Of a DNA stretch of 64,000 bases, positions 10,815 to 21,786 are shown in pieces. The notes beneath the pieces were generated by a model. It was not told the DNA's origin. It saw nothing but the letters and a program-made list of their open reading frames with translations, and ran no database searches. The position numbers were made by a program, and so were the translations under genes. The stretch lies in contig LLEY01000002.1 in assembly GCA_001414485.1 (NCBI GenBank), positions 682,001 to 746,000 of the forward strand. Direction: 5' to 3'. Each line of letters begins with the position of its first letter. Position 1 is the first letter of the stretch. This stretch comes from Calycina herbarum. Lineage: Eukaryota > Ascomycota > Leotiomycetes > Helotiales > Pezizellaceae.

Positions 10815-12351
10815 ATGCCATCCCCAAGTGCAGCATGTCAAACATGCAAGAATCGTCGCGTTAAAGTAGGTATTCATAGAGAAGTGATATTTCGCTTGCA
10901 AAACAGCTGACCACTGTCCTCTCCAGTGTGACGAGACTAAACCCACCTGCAACCGCTGCAGCAAGTCACATCGTCTTTGCCTCAGCTCCACCGCTGCCAA
11001 AGCGGCTTCTTTTTCAATTCATCTCGAGAACCGCTACGCTTCGGGAAGCACTAACCGACCTCGTGGTCCCCGCTCAAGCTTGACAATCACACGTCCATCC
11101 ATCGATGTACAGGCATGTGCGTTGGCTTACTATCTGCAGTATCATATGCCGGTATTGACAGATGCGTCCAATGTATCCGGATGCCTGTCAGAATGTGTGT
11201 CCGAGTGGAAAACTTCAGGACGGACGTCGGAGATGGTGGATCTGGCGCTTTCGTCCATGGCTCTTGCCGTATTTTCGCGGACACAAAAGCATCGTGGGGC
11301 TGCTGTAAAGGCGTCGTCGAACTATCTTCGGCTCCTTCGGATTTCCCAATTTTGGATTTCTCAGGTTGAGAGAAGCAAGTTGGGTACGGCCGATATTGAT
11401 GCTTGTTTACTTGCGATTTCGCTTATGGGTCGTTTTGAAGGAGTTGCATATGCGGTTGAGCATTCCGGTAAATCCACGCAATCCATTGCGCAGCTAAGGA
11501 GCTGGCATCATCATGATGGAGCCATGGCGGTTTTGAAGGCCTGGTATGACGGCCGAAAGAAGGAAGGGTGTTGCGCATCATTTATCATCAAGCATTCTAG
11601 AAGGGGAATACTCAGGACCTGTCTAATGAGAAATCTGACATTGCCGGACTGGTTACATGATGGAGAAATATTCAATGAGCACGGCAAGGAGCTTGAGTCT
11701 GACAAGATTGAGGTCAGAATTCTGATCCTTCGGCAAGCATATATGAGGCTGAAACATGGTATCGACGCTGCACCAGCCGCGCAATTGAATTATGAGGCCA
11801 AAGAAATCGATAAGAGATTGCAAGACTTGGCAGGCCAGCTCCCTAAGTCGTGTTTCTACATACAACACATTATTACTGCTTGTAGTTCATTTCCCAGACC
11901 GCACTTCTTTTCTCCGGTGGTCTACGCCTACCCAAGAGCTGGGTATGCAGCTATATGGGCGCAGTATTTTGCAACGAGGATGCTCATCAACAAGTTGCGT
12001 CTTCGGATTCTCGACTTGTGTTGCTATGATCCCACACACGAACAAGAACGGACGGAATGTCATACTACTATCGAATCTATGGGAAGAAGTCTTGCATCTA
12101 CCATTCCTTTCAGCCTTGAAAGATTTTCCTTTGACAGAGATAAGCCGGATTTGATTGTGCTTAACACAAATACGGAGATCACACCATACCTGATTAATTC
12201 CGTTGTATGGCCACTAAGCATTGCTTCGGGTCTTGAGGGCATAAATTTCAATCAGCTTTCATGGTTTCGAGGCGAGCTCGCTGTGCTTGGGAGACTTATA
12301 GGCGATCGTGTGATTGAGAGTGTTGGGGCCTCTGGATGGAGCATTATATAA
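10815..12351 (+). CDS. Zn2Cys6 fungal transcription factor
   Basis: Two exons (10815-10865, 10927-12351; 61-nt GTAGGT-CAG intron) give 491 aa. The binuclear cluster is at residues 8-36: 'ACQTCKNRRVK' then, across the intron, 'CDETKPTCNRCSKSHRLC', giving C-x2-C-x6-C-x6-C-x2-C-x6-C. An intron inside the cluster coding region is common in these genes. The rest is helical with the layout of the fungal-specific transcription factor domain of the DUF3468/Fungal_trans_2 type (for example 'MVDLALSSMALAVFSRTQ' and 'SVVWPLSIASGLEGI'). It should act in the nucleus on CGG-type sites. Head-to-head placement with the glutathione transferase suggests, but does not prove, that it controls a detoxification gene. 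Confidence 0.92.
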
Positions 12352-12730
12352 AGAGTATAAATAGTGCGGATAAGAGATATGGGATGATGAAAGCCTCGAT
12401 ATATCAATCAAGATGTTTAATGGGAGTTTGGTAAAAACTCCTGAGTCCTCAAAAAGGTGTGTAGAATGAGAGCTTGGTTATTCACCAGGAAATGGGGACT
12501 GGGTTTGCTTGCCATATTTCCACGTTGCCTTTACAATGGGGCTGTGTTCATCTTCTCAGCAAATGCACTGTTATTCCGAGAGGCTGCAGAAAAAGCAAAA
12601 ATCGCATCGCTCAGCCACCACCCCACGGACTCTATATCAATCTTATGACACCTTTTCCAACAAACCTTTTACGCATTACCCATAATACAACCACATCTTC
12701 AAACCTTTAAAGTTGCTCCGAGTATCTATT
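12352..12730. other. Intergenic between Zn2Cys6 gene and HET remnant
   Basis: 379 bp with no supported gene. A short frame from 12457 has no recognisable content. Confidence 0.35.
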
Positions 12731-14062
12731 ATGACTTCAGCCACTTTGAAACTCGACAAAGATTTAAGTTTATCCAGTGGCAGTAGCGAGCGGCAATTAT
12801 GCGATTTATGCAGTTCCATGACTGTCACGGCTTTGAGGTCTATGAAAGGATATAAGCATCAGCTCCATACGTACAGTCTCCAGAATGAATTCGATTCAAA
12901 TATCGGTTGTGCATTGTGTTCACTCATGTGGGAGAGGCTGCAAAAAGCGACATCGGCGATTGAGCAAGCCAAGGATTACTCAGTCAAAGTGCTTTTGAAT
13001 CCTGGGAAAGATGGTCTGCAATGCCTCCAAGTATTTTTTGCACCAGAAGACATGCTAGAGGGAGTATATATGTACTGTGACTATTTACACAAATCCTGCG
13101 GCTACCTCCCATTTACGTGGACCCCTTCACTCTCAAGACGAGTTCTCATTTGCAAGCAAGATCAATTCGCCTGGGAATGTCAAAATGGCGTTATCACAGA
13201 AAGTGGTGTTGGGATTCGAAGCCTTGCAGAAGCTCGACTTCAGATGACTATGGATGAACATTCCCAAAAAGCACTGGGAATATCAAAAGAGTGGCACTCG
13301 GTACTAGCATGGCAGTTTATAATGACCGACTGCTCAGCCCGCTCCTTATCACAAACAACTGACAAGTTAATCGCGATTGCTGGTTTGGCAAAGGAATTCG
13401 CATCTATCCATGGTTGGACGAGTTGTCAATACGTTGCAGGTCTATGGACTCACGGTATTCTAGATCATCTACTATGGGCCCACCAAGCCATTGATGTCGG
13501 CCGGCAGCATCAGCGTGGTAGACCCTCTGATTACAGAGCACCCTCTTGGTAATTTGCTGCCGTAGATGGCAACATTAGATGGAGAGCGGCCCATTGGACT
13601 GGGGAAGGGTCATATAATACTCGATTTGAAGGCTCGTACATTGACAATTCTCCTGAGCAACCTTTCGGCCAAGTCACCACAGGCTACATCACTCTCAGCG
13701 GCCCTCTGAAATGCATCAAGCCTGCCAAGAGCGAGAATTTGAGCTTTAACAACGTGATGAGTACCAATACGTCAAAAGGTCACCTGAACAACTACAGTGG
13801 TGTGGAATTTGACTTTTTTCCCGATGTGAGCGTCCTACCTGGTGTTTCCGAGTTGGAATATTCGTCGCAAAAAGCTGCCAATTCAGGAATCTGGTTTCTA
13901 CATATCAAAGAAGGGGCGGCCTTGGTTCTTCTGGTAGTCGATCCAACTGACAAGGCATCTGGAGGGAGATATTTTAGGTGAGTGGGGGTTGCTTTTGTAT
14001 CAGGAATGGTGGAAGAAGAGCTTTTCAAGGATTCCACGGAAGAAACGATCACACTCATTTAG
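12731..14062 (+). pseudogene. HET-related protein, HET core missing, two nonsense codons
   Basis: One frame from the ATG at 12731 carries the layout of a heterokaryon-incompatibility (HET) protein. The N-terminus has a CDLC...GCALC cysteine pair. The middle has 'SLSRRVLICKQDQFAWEC', which in HET proteins follows the HET domain, then 'DKLIAIAGLAKEF' and 'YRAPSW'. The region between about residues 115 and 135 should hold the roughly 150-residue HET core (the ALSY-WG part) but is far too short, so the core is deleted. In the conserved APSWSWA-V-G motif the frame reads PSW-stop-FAAVDG, with TAA at 13550-13552. The tail reads GGRYFR-stop-VGVAFV, with TGA at 13979-13981, and ends at TAG 14060-14062. 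Similarity continues through both stops, so it is a decaying gene. Full-length relatives trigger cell death after non-self fusion. Confidence 0.8.
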
Positions 14063-15308
14063 AAGCTTCGCATTCTGCTACGAACTGAGCCAGGGTGATG
14101 GAGAAAGGAATGCGACTGATTAATGATGGTGAAGGGTGATGAAGAGATGTCACGGAATTTTTGTCTGCATGTTTAACTCCTCCCACGCGGAACAACAGCT
14201 AGAATTTTGAGTCTGTTTTATCTGTAGCGAACTTGAACGACTTTGGAAGATACATTAAGTAAGTCTCTATGAGTGAAATAATAGTACTGTTCTCTTGCCA
14301 TATAATTTGAGTGCTGTTTTGAAATCCTTTGCCAACTCGCTACAATGACTACACACCAACTCTGACTATTGAGTCCTTTCTTACTTGAAAATAAAATAAA
14401 TAAAATACGCTACTTCTTCCCATGCAGTCTGTATGTAAGGAAAGCCCTCAAACTACTAAATAAGAGTTTCTATAGTAGGCAAGTGCTTAAGGGTAGGTGT
14501 TCTTGAGGTACGAACGACGCGGGGTTCTACCACGACGGAAAAAACGTCAGGAGTTCCTCTCAAAAAATAATCTCAAATTTAAAATCAAACCACAAGACAA
14601 CTGAGATTAATAAAGCAGATGAAACTTTGCTATAGTATAAATTACTACTTGGAGATTCATTCTAAATTTTTTCATATTTTACTGATAACTTACAATAGAA
14701 CTGTTGGTCGTTGGAACAGATTATTTCTTGCGTCGGTGGAGCGGCGCGGTGTGAGTCGTGGCATTATAGGCTTATGCCCTGTAAGCTGCCCCGAAGACCC
14801 TTAAAAAGCCCTGAAGCGTGGCTGGATCGCTTGCCTGATCTCCCTCTAGGCGACGGAAAAAAACCTCCCTTTTTACACTTCGTACACTATGTGCGGAGAG
14901 GCAAATGTCCTACATTACAGCAATCGGAAAAATATAGAAGAAATTTAGACTGATGCCAGTTTGACTTATTAACAATTGCACTTATCTTGAAACATTTTAA
15001 TTATATTGGTGTTATGTATCTCTTAAAGATTGAGAGAAACTAGCACGATTTCAGGTTGCAAACTGGAACTTTTCTACGTCCCCGTAGAGGACATTCTCTG
15101 CACCACGTTTTTGCACTCCGTACACAACGTACTAAATTAGAATTTGAACAATCCACAAACGTCGGAAAAATATATATAAAAATTATGGACTGACTCCCAA
15201 ATAACTTAGCAGTAATTACATAAAATTTTGGGTGTTGTGTAATTTCGCGATGTTACGGAAAATTAATACTTACTTTTGGTGGGGTTTCCGTCCCGCCAGA
15301 GCCACCTA
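14063..15308. other. AT-rich gene-poor DNA with a diverged direct repeat
   Basis: Two diverged copies of a roughly 140-bp sequence start near 14870 and 15106. Both contain CACTxCGTACAC and, further on, CGGAAAAATATA, then a similar AT-rich tail ending in GTGTTATGT/GTGTTGTGT. No gene is supported; probably decayed repeat DNA next to the mariner remnant. Confidence 0.45.
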
Positions 15309-15733
15309 ACGAGCCCAACCTCATGGGTCTGTGCACACAGGGCATTTTCGCACCCTAATTTTTCAGACAAGTCAGTGAACAACTGCTGTGCTCGATATCG
15401 TACAAAGCATGGCATTATCCTTATGCCTCATCCTTCAACCCCTCCCGATATAAATCCTATTGAAAAGTGCTGGAGATATGTTAAGCAAGCTCTTCATAGG
15501 CGTGAGCGGCAACCTACTACTGAGGCAGAGATGCGTCAGGCAGTGACGGAAGAGTGGGAAGCGATACTACAGGAATGGATAAACAAGCTGATTTTAAAGC
15601 AAGAGCATTGGGTTACAGTTCTAATGCAGCTCCATGGCTGGTCTACTCCTAATTAAATGCTACTTTTTGCCCTAAATTTGATGATTTTGATGTAAAATGC
15701 CCTGTGTGCACAGACCCGTGAGGTTGGGCTCGT
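15309..15733 (+). mobile_element. Deleted mariner/Tc1-type element with transposase tail
   Basis: Nearly perfect 40-bp terminal inverted repeats lie at 15309-15348 and 15694-15733, starting ACGAGCCCAACCTCA, with one mismatch noticed. Between them, on the + strand to the TAA at 15654-15656, is the C-terminus of a DDE transposase: 'PDINPIEKCWRYVKQAL' (the glutamate is the third catalytic acid of the Tc1/mariner DDE_3 fold), then 'TTEAEMRQAV' and a 'HGWSTPN' end. The DNA-binding domain and first two catalytic aspartates are missing, so it is an internal-deletion derivative. The left flank has TA; the right flank is TA-like but not exact. Confidence 0.85.
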
Positions 15734-17040
15734 AAATCACATGCCTATAAATCGACCTTCCAGAGTCCACTTAGTGGCCTTATGCGCCCCAGCTAGTCTC
15801 CGAAACCCGCTAGGGAGCGGAGTGCTATTCTCAGAGCCTGAAACTTTCAATAGAGTCCAGCCTTTAGCTACCCCTATATCTGACAAACGTTAATACGCAA
15901 CGTATATTTCAAAACACTATTGCATCGTGATTATGGTCATTTCATAATACATCCTCAAATTTAAACAAAAAGTAAGTTTTTCCGACCGTTGGCCGTTGAG
16001 TTATTAAAATGGTCGCGCGCACGACTAATTCCCCTCGCTACCGGACCAATACTTGAAAGTAAGTTTCTAAGAACGAGTTGTCTTCTTTCCTTCACATGTC
16101 GATCATTTCGTAGTTTATAACCGCTGTTATCTAGCATGGTAATAAGTTTCTAAAACAGGTCGTACTAAAGTAAGAATCCTAGGCGTTGCTCTAAGTATAT
16201 CTTTAGTTTTCTCAGTAGTACCTTCAACTACCACGGCCCTTCGTGTAATTTCATTTATGGGGTTCAGGGTTTGCCTGAGTTATAAGTATAGTACTTAAAT
16301 AACACTAGTGCCAGTGTTGTTCGCTTCTACCAAGTGGGCGACTGCACTCGGAGCAAAGCCCAGGTTTCTTACTTTGTAATTTTCAAGGTATAGTACACGA
16401 CTTCTTTTCCTCTACTTCGTATCTTTTCTAGCTGTCTATGTACTAGAATAGGTGCCTTCGAACAATGATACCCTATATATATATATATTTGAGATCTCGA
16501 AGATATAAAATAAAAGTCTCTATATATATGAGCGATTGGATATCATGATGCCTCAATACCATACTTTCGATCAAGCCGTTCTTGAAAAGACTACGTATTT
16601 ATAGTTCGTACTTGAAAGCGTGCTTTAAATCACGGGAATCAAATTACAGGTGCTCAGAAAACTCTCTCTCGACGGAGCAAATTATCATTTCAGACTACTT
16701 ATTACCAGAGCTTTTTACTCTTGGGGTGGTCTACGTGCAGATTTCTCAAATTGTTAGGAGTAAATCAATGCAAGCCAAACTAACTCTAAAACAAGCCTTT
16801 GGGGGTTTTCTTCTCAGAAGCACTTCTAAAGATATGACCACATCTAGGCGTGGCAGCAAAACGAACAATACCTTAGGTGTAAACAAAATGAAGCAAGCAG
16901 AGCCCTGTTTCGCAAAGATGGCTTTCAAAATGGGAAATCATGGGGCTAGCAAGGATTTTCGTCGTTATGTCAACAAATCGAGCTTCGTACAAGCAAAGTA
17001 ATGAAACAACCGCCGCCATAGCTTAAAAGATCCATCAGGA
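15734..17040. other. AT-rich gene-poor region
   Basis: Low-GC sequence with a TATATA run near 16475-16490. A 139-codon frame at 16582-17001 has no recognisable motif and AT-driven composition; I do not call it a gene. Confidence 0.4.
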
Positions 17041-17830
17041 TTGATCTCGGCAAGGAAACGAGAACGGGAAGGCGAAGTATGTTGGTGTAAAAAGTTAATA
17101 CCCACGTGGAGACGTGGAAACAGTTTTTACTCTACATGCTACATACTCCTCCACAATCTAGGTACCCGTCACAACTTCCCAAGTATATCAGCAAAGTAGG
17201 ATCTGTGACTCAATGGAATGTGTGTGACATCCTCTACCTCACGTACACAACAAGGTATTTCATCACTCGAACGACAAGGAAGGAACGATCTCGGCAAGGA
17301 AGCGAACATGGCAAGGCGAAGTATGTTGGTGTAAGAAGTTAATCACCACGTGGAAAACAAGTTATTCTACCCGTGGCTATGATACATACTTCTCCACAAA
17401 TCACACACAACACAATCTAGGTACCCGTCTCAACATCTCATTTAAATTGCGTATATCGACTTCGTGACCTGTGACTCGCGGGGAAACACTTGAATCCACA
17501 TACTCCCGACTCCTCCACCTCACGTACAGAATCTAGGTACCCGTCCCAGATTTCAGAAAGAACGAGGGAGGCGTTTCTAGACATGATTATCTGTGACGCA
17601 CGACAAACTTTACTCATCCATACTCCTCCATGTCATGTACTTCAAATTCAGGTACCCGTCCCCGTCCCAACATCCCAAGTATATCACCGAGTTGAGGCTT
17701 ATATCAGCACGTGGGAACATGGAAACAAAACTCTGCTCTACATGCTACATACCCCCTCCTCCCCACATATCACGTACATCAAAACTTAGGTACCCTCGCG
17801 TATATTGCGGTGTTGAGGCTTGTGATGTAT
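17041..17830. repeat. Degenerate direct-repeat array with GGTACC landmarks
   Basis: Five related units each contain a TCCTCCAC-like tract, a variable tract, and then TAGGTACCCGTC or a close variant. GGTACC occurs at 17161, 17420, 17536, 17651 and 17789, so spacings are 259, 116, 115 and 138 bp. A longer sub-unit starting GATCTCGGCAAGGAA and reaching AAGTATGTTGGTGTAA occurs near 17041 and 17287. The array is imperfect and non-coding; short frames through it reflect the repeat. Confidence 0.65.
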
Positions 17831-18445
17831 GACACTGGTGAAGTCAACCTTGAAGCCTAGTTAAAACCCAACATTTGTTTACCACATTTTATGAAGTGAG
17901 TGATGCTTGATGGTGGCAAAATGGTGGCGTTGTTGATCAATTGTGTTAGAATGGAGCACGTGGGGTTTTGAGTTTTGGGATACCTAGGAGTCGCTTGACC
18001 GACAAGGTCTCTGGTAGGCCAGCGGGAGGCTATGGTAAAGGAGCGATGGAAAGGAGGGGCAGGTAATACTGAAGTTTGCTTGCCACTGATAGGAGATGTG
18101 CGAAACGAAAATGCGAAATGAAAATGTGAAATAAAAATGTGAAATGAAAATGTGAAGAGGGAAAGGAGGAGAAGCTCGGGACAATGTTATGGTCAAAATC
18201 AATAATCTAGAGTTCCTATTTACAAAAGTCTCTGTCTGACCCAGAAAATAATCCCAACGCAAATGAAAGAACCAAAAAGGAAGGAGGAAAAGAAAAATAC
18301 GCGCAGCGGTGGTATATAATAAAAAAAACGCCAAACCAAAACAAACCAAACCATGATTTTAACCCCCCAAAACACCGTGCAAAAATGCAATTTCTGTCAA
18401 AAACACCCACTACTCAAACACCAATCCCATTTCTAAATCACCGAT
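17831..18445. other. Intergenic, 3' side of membrane protein gene
   Basis: Contains short AAATG(A/T)GAAA-type direct repeats around 18105-18150 and an A-rich stretch near 18320. No gene is supported. Confidence 0.35.
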
Positions 18446-19744
18446 TTACGACCTCGAAGGTCCAGCACCTCCAGGCGGAGGAGAATACTCAGGCGAATGC
18501 CCGCCTTTATAAACATAAGCTGTATGTCCATTAGCCTGCAAACCTCTCAACCCCAAACCATCTACCGCAAAAGAATTAGAGACCCAAGCCAGGCTTTCCC
18601 TCTTATAAAAATAAAAATATCAAGGATAGAACTTACGTTGACCCTTCTGTAACCCCGCAAGTCCACTACTCTCCATCATATCCGTAAAAGTAGTTTGAGA
18701 ACTCATCCTCCCATTAACCCTCGGAGGCGCAAGATCCACAGGCGGCGTATGTTGTCGCAACGCAGACGCCGTGTCCCCATCCGTAAAGATGTTTATATCC
18801 TCATAACTAGGTTCCCTCTGTAATCTTGGAGTAACCGGTCGTTCCGGTCTTTTCTGCCCAGAAGCATTTCTCTGCACCACAAGCGGCAAAGGAGGAGCAA
18901 GTACCGGTCCTCCTCGTTCAGACATTCCTTGCGAACTCGACGCCCGAGAACTAGGAGTATTCTGCGATTTGCGGAAGAGGGAACGCACGCGTTGAGAGCG
19001 GGAGCGGGTACTAGTCGTTGAGGGAGAACCGGGTGGTTTGCGGAGAAAATCGGTGCGCATGTCGTTTGTGCTGCTGGGTTGGGGTTCACTAATTGTGTTT
19101 CCGAAGGAGGAACCGCTCTTGCGTCTGTTTCCTTTGCGACGGTGCGCGCCGAGGAGACAGATGAAGGCGACTGTGAGGAGGATTCCGAGGGCGAGGCCGG
19201 GGAAGAAACCAGCGAGGATTGCGGCGCCGGGGAATTTGGAGCAGGTTTCTGAGGTAGCAGCAGCATTTGTTGGAGAAGAGGTTGCTGATGCTGTTGGGGC
19301 TATGGAAGTAGATGAGGTTGGCAATTTTGTGGGTTTGGCATCTTGGTTTGTATCGAGGGAGCAGACTGTGTTGTTGCAATGGAATCCAAACGGACAGCAT
19401 CCACCGCCACACGTTTCCATTTGATTCCCCAGCGCGGATGTCTTTAGAAGATTCGTTGGATGTAGAGTCGCGTTTTGATCTTGGATGTCGCAGGAAATGG
19501 CTTGGATGGCCGCACAATTTTGATCTTTGGGACAACATAGGAGAGTGGTGCTTCCGGCAAGCTCTAAACACGAGGATCCCACTGGGCAGCAAAAGTTTGA
19601 TGGCAGTTTGGTGTTTTGGCATGTTGAATATGTGGGATCGGGACATGTTGAGGATTGTCTCGCGAATAAGTCATGTCGCGCCTCTGAAGGTATCGCCAAC
19701 CACATCGCCATGAGCACCAGGCCTCGAACCCCAAAACGTCCCAT
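18446..19744 (-). CDS. Cysteine-rich single-pass membrane protein
   Basis: Two exons (19744-18637, 18561-18446; 75-nt GTAAGT-AG intron with CTAAT branch) give 407 aa. Residues 1-22 form a signal peptide. Residues 30-130 are a cysteine-rich ectodomain with 'CCPVGSSCL', 'LLCCPKDQNC' and 'CGGGCCPFGFHC' repeats. A serine/threonine linker (about 140-168) leads to one membrane span (about 173-200), followed by a basic stop-transfer stretch and a long serine/proline-rich cytoplasmic tail. The second exon ends 'SPEYSPPPGGAGPSRS'. The layout matches fungal wall-sensor or adhesion-type surface proteins; I do not recognise a named family. The intron is supported because the spliced tail restores a frame divisible by three, while unspliced translation ends after 'QKGQRKFYP'. 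Confidence 0.8.
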
Positions 19745-20651
19745 ATTTCCTCCAAGCCCAAGCTCTTTGTATATGAATGTATCTTATATGGATATCCGTA
19801 TCGTGATTTCGCGGAAAGCAGGATTTCGTATAATTGGGGGCAACGCGCTCGTATAGATGTGTTACTGTCAACAATTGGGTTGAGGTAGACAAATAAAAAG
19901 AATCGCAAGATAGAATTTGATGAACTGTCACCCGAAGGCAAATGAAATATAATAAATAATGCAATACGAATATAAGAAGACGGGTATATGAGGTCCAAAA
20001 GCAAACAAAGAAGTACACAGACCAGAAGACTTGCGAAATGGCAAAGCAGAACAATGAACCCGACAGAAACATCCAGGCCTATTCATAACCCTTCGTCTCT
20101 GCAGTATTTCTTTGTTCTCCCTCCCCCCGGCAGAACACTCGTCCATACACACTCTCACACACCCGTTCGTCATCATCCTCGTCGAGCATGCGCCAACCTG
20201 TGAAGACGGCCGGATCGACGTCGGACCCGCCTCGCGGTCTCTACGTGTTGGCCATGTATCCTCGAATAGATATTTGCATCCAGAATAGGCACAGCAAGCT
20301 CTGTGAAGGCGGCTCGAGGGGTCGCTGACTTTACAGGCTGCAAATGGGCGCTTTGCTCTAGAATTCCCAGGTCTGGACAATGGTGCGGCGGTGCATGTCG
20401 AGGGTTGTGGTGGGGTTGCCCCGAGGTTGTGTGTGAGTTCTCGCGAGTTTGTGAAGCAGTGGTCGTGAAGCGCTGGCGAGAAGCTCGTCGCTAAGGGGAG
20501 GTGAAACGCCGTTGGCTGATTGGAGGAGAGGAGATTTAACGCTGCCTTTTACCGCCGTCAATTGGGTGAGATGATAGGGAATCGGATGTTTAGTGAGGAA
20601 AACTCCGAGGGGCCTATTAAAAACCCCTATTGAATAATCGCATGCGATAGG

Positions 20652-21047
20652 TCATGTGTTTGAATTAATGGTTCTCTTCCTTCTCTTGCTGCCCAAGCAA
20701 AGAACGAAAGTACGAGAGTACCAACAGCACATAAAAACTTGGTCAACTGGTTCCTGATCGTCCTGAATAGCTTCACCGCAAAATGGCCCCTGGTCACGAC
20801 CCCATCTTTTGAAAAGAAAAAAAATCACGAGTTCACCGCTGAACAGACACATCGTGACATCCATGTACTCAGGGCTGTCTACTCGGCTCCACAAAGATTC
20901 TCTCAACTCCACCTTGACTCCTCCCTCGATATCAAATCTGGCAGCAATATTGTAACCAGATAACCAGCAGGTAACAAGGCCTCCCTGCTGGCCTTGCTCG
21001 TACTCCACAAAGCCACCCGCATCCGCTCTCTCCCCAGTCATTGTCAC
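20652..21047 (-). CDS. Possible small protein of unknown function
   Basis: 131 codons starting MTMTGERADAGGFVEYEQGQ and including 'LVTCWLSGYNIAARFDIEGG' and 'VELRESLWSRVDSPEYMD'. The first 70 residues have balanced composition and look protein-like; the end is basic and less convincing. No signal peptide, membrane span or known motif is visible. It may be a real small gene, one exon of a larger one, or chance. Confidence 0.3.
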   Translation of the reverse strand: MTMTGERADAGGFVEYEQGQQGGLVTCWLSGYNIAARFDIEGGVKVELRESLWSRVDSPEYMDVTMCLFSGELVIFFLFKRWGRDQGPFCGEAIQDDQEPVDQVFMCCWYSRTFVLCLGSKRRKRTINSNT

Positions 21048-21738
21048 ACCCTAAAAATCCCTTCTCAACAACCCTGAAGCGCTCAGCCCTAACATGTACC
21101 GGAAGGTCCTTTTCGCGGTCCTAAAATGTCACTTGTTCTATTACAGACGACGGATGATGCTGCAGAAACGAGAGCAATGCCACCCCCAACTACTCTATCT
21201 CAAACCATAAAAAAATATCCTCCTCAAATATTTCGTAAATAATTTACTCCGTATCCAGAGGAGGATAGCGGAACTCTTCTCGTCCTTCCTCAGAGTCACC
21301 TGTTCGCATCCCCAACAGCGGCGGATGCCGGGGGGCGGAGGAGATTTTCTTCTGCAGCGGAAGGACCCCCAACCAACATCGGACCATTGTAGAGACCTAC
21401 CAACACGATCTTCCTAGCTATCGAGAAATGAACCGGACACTAGACATTCGTATTTCCTCTGTTTCTTTCCGTCGCTCTCCGATGCGATGAGCAACAAAAG
21501 TTCAAATTTTAAATCTTCTCGTGCCATGTTTGGGGTTTTGCGACTGAAGTCGGATCATAAGCCCATTTTCACGATAATTGTCGAGGGAAGACTTAGGGAT
21601 TTGTTGGGGTTTGAGTGAAAGGAAGGAGATACGTCGGTAGTACTTTCCGTCTTGTACCGATGTAGGTGCTACGTTTCTTTCCTCCTGTTTTACGCAGCAC
21701 GGCTGGCTGGCGGGGTATTGCTTGTACTTTCGACGGGG

Positions 21739-21786
21739 TTTTCATGTACCGGGATTTTCATGTACCGGGATTTTCATGTACCGGGA
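21739..21786. repeat. Three tandem copies of a 16-bp unit
   Basis: TTTTCATGTACCGGGA is repeated exactly at 21739-21754, 21755-21770 and 21771-21786. It lies in non-coding sequence and may vary in copy number between strains. Confidence 0.9.

Noticed and set aside
16582..17001. 139-codon open frame in the AT-rich block
   Set aside because: Starts and ends in repeat-like sequence and has no recognisable protein character.
17041..17830. CRISPR-like array
   Set aside because: Units are about 115-138 bp, imperfect and without uniform spacers; a fungal nuclear context also argues against it.
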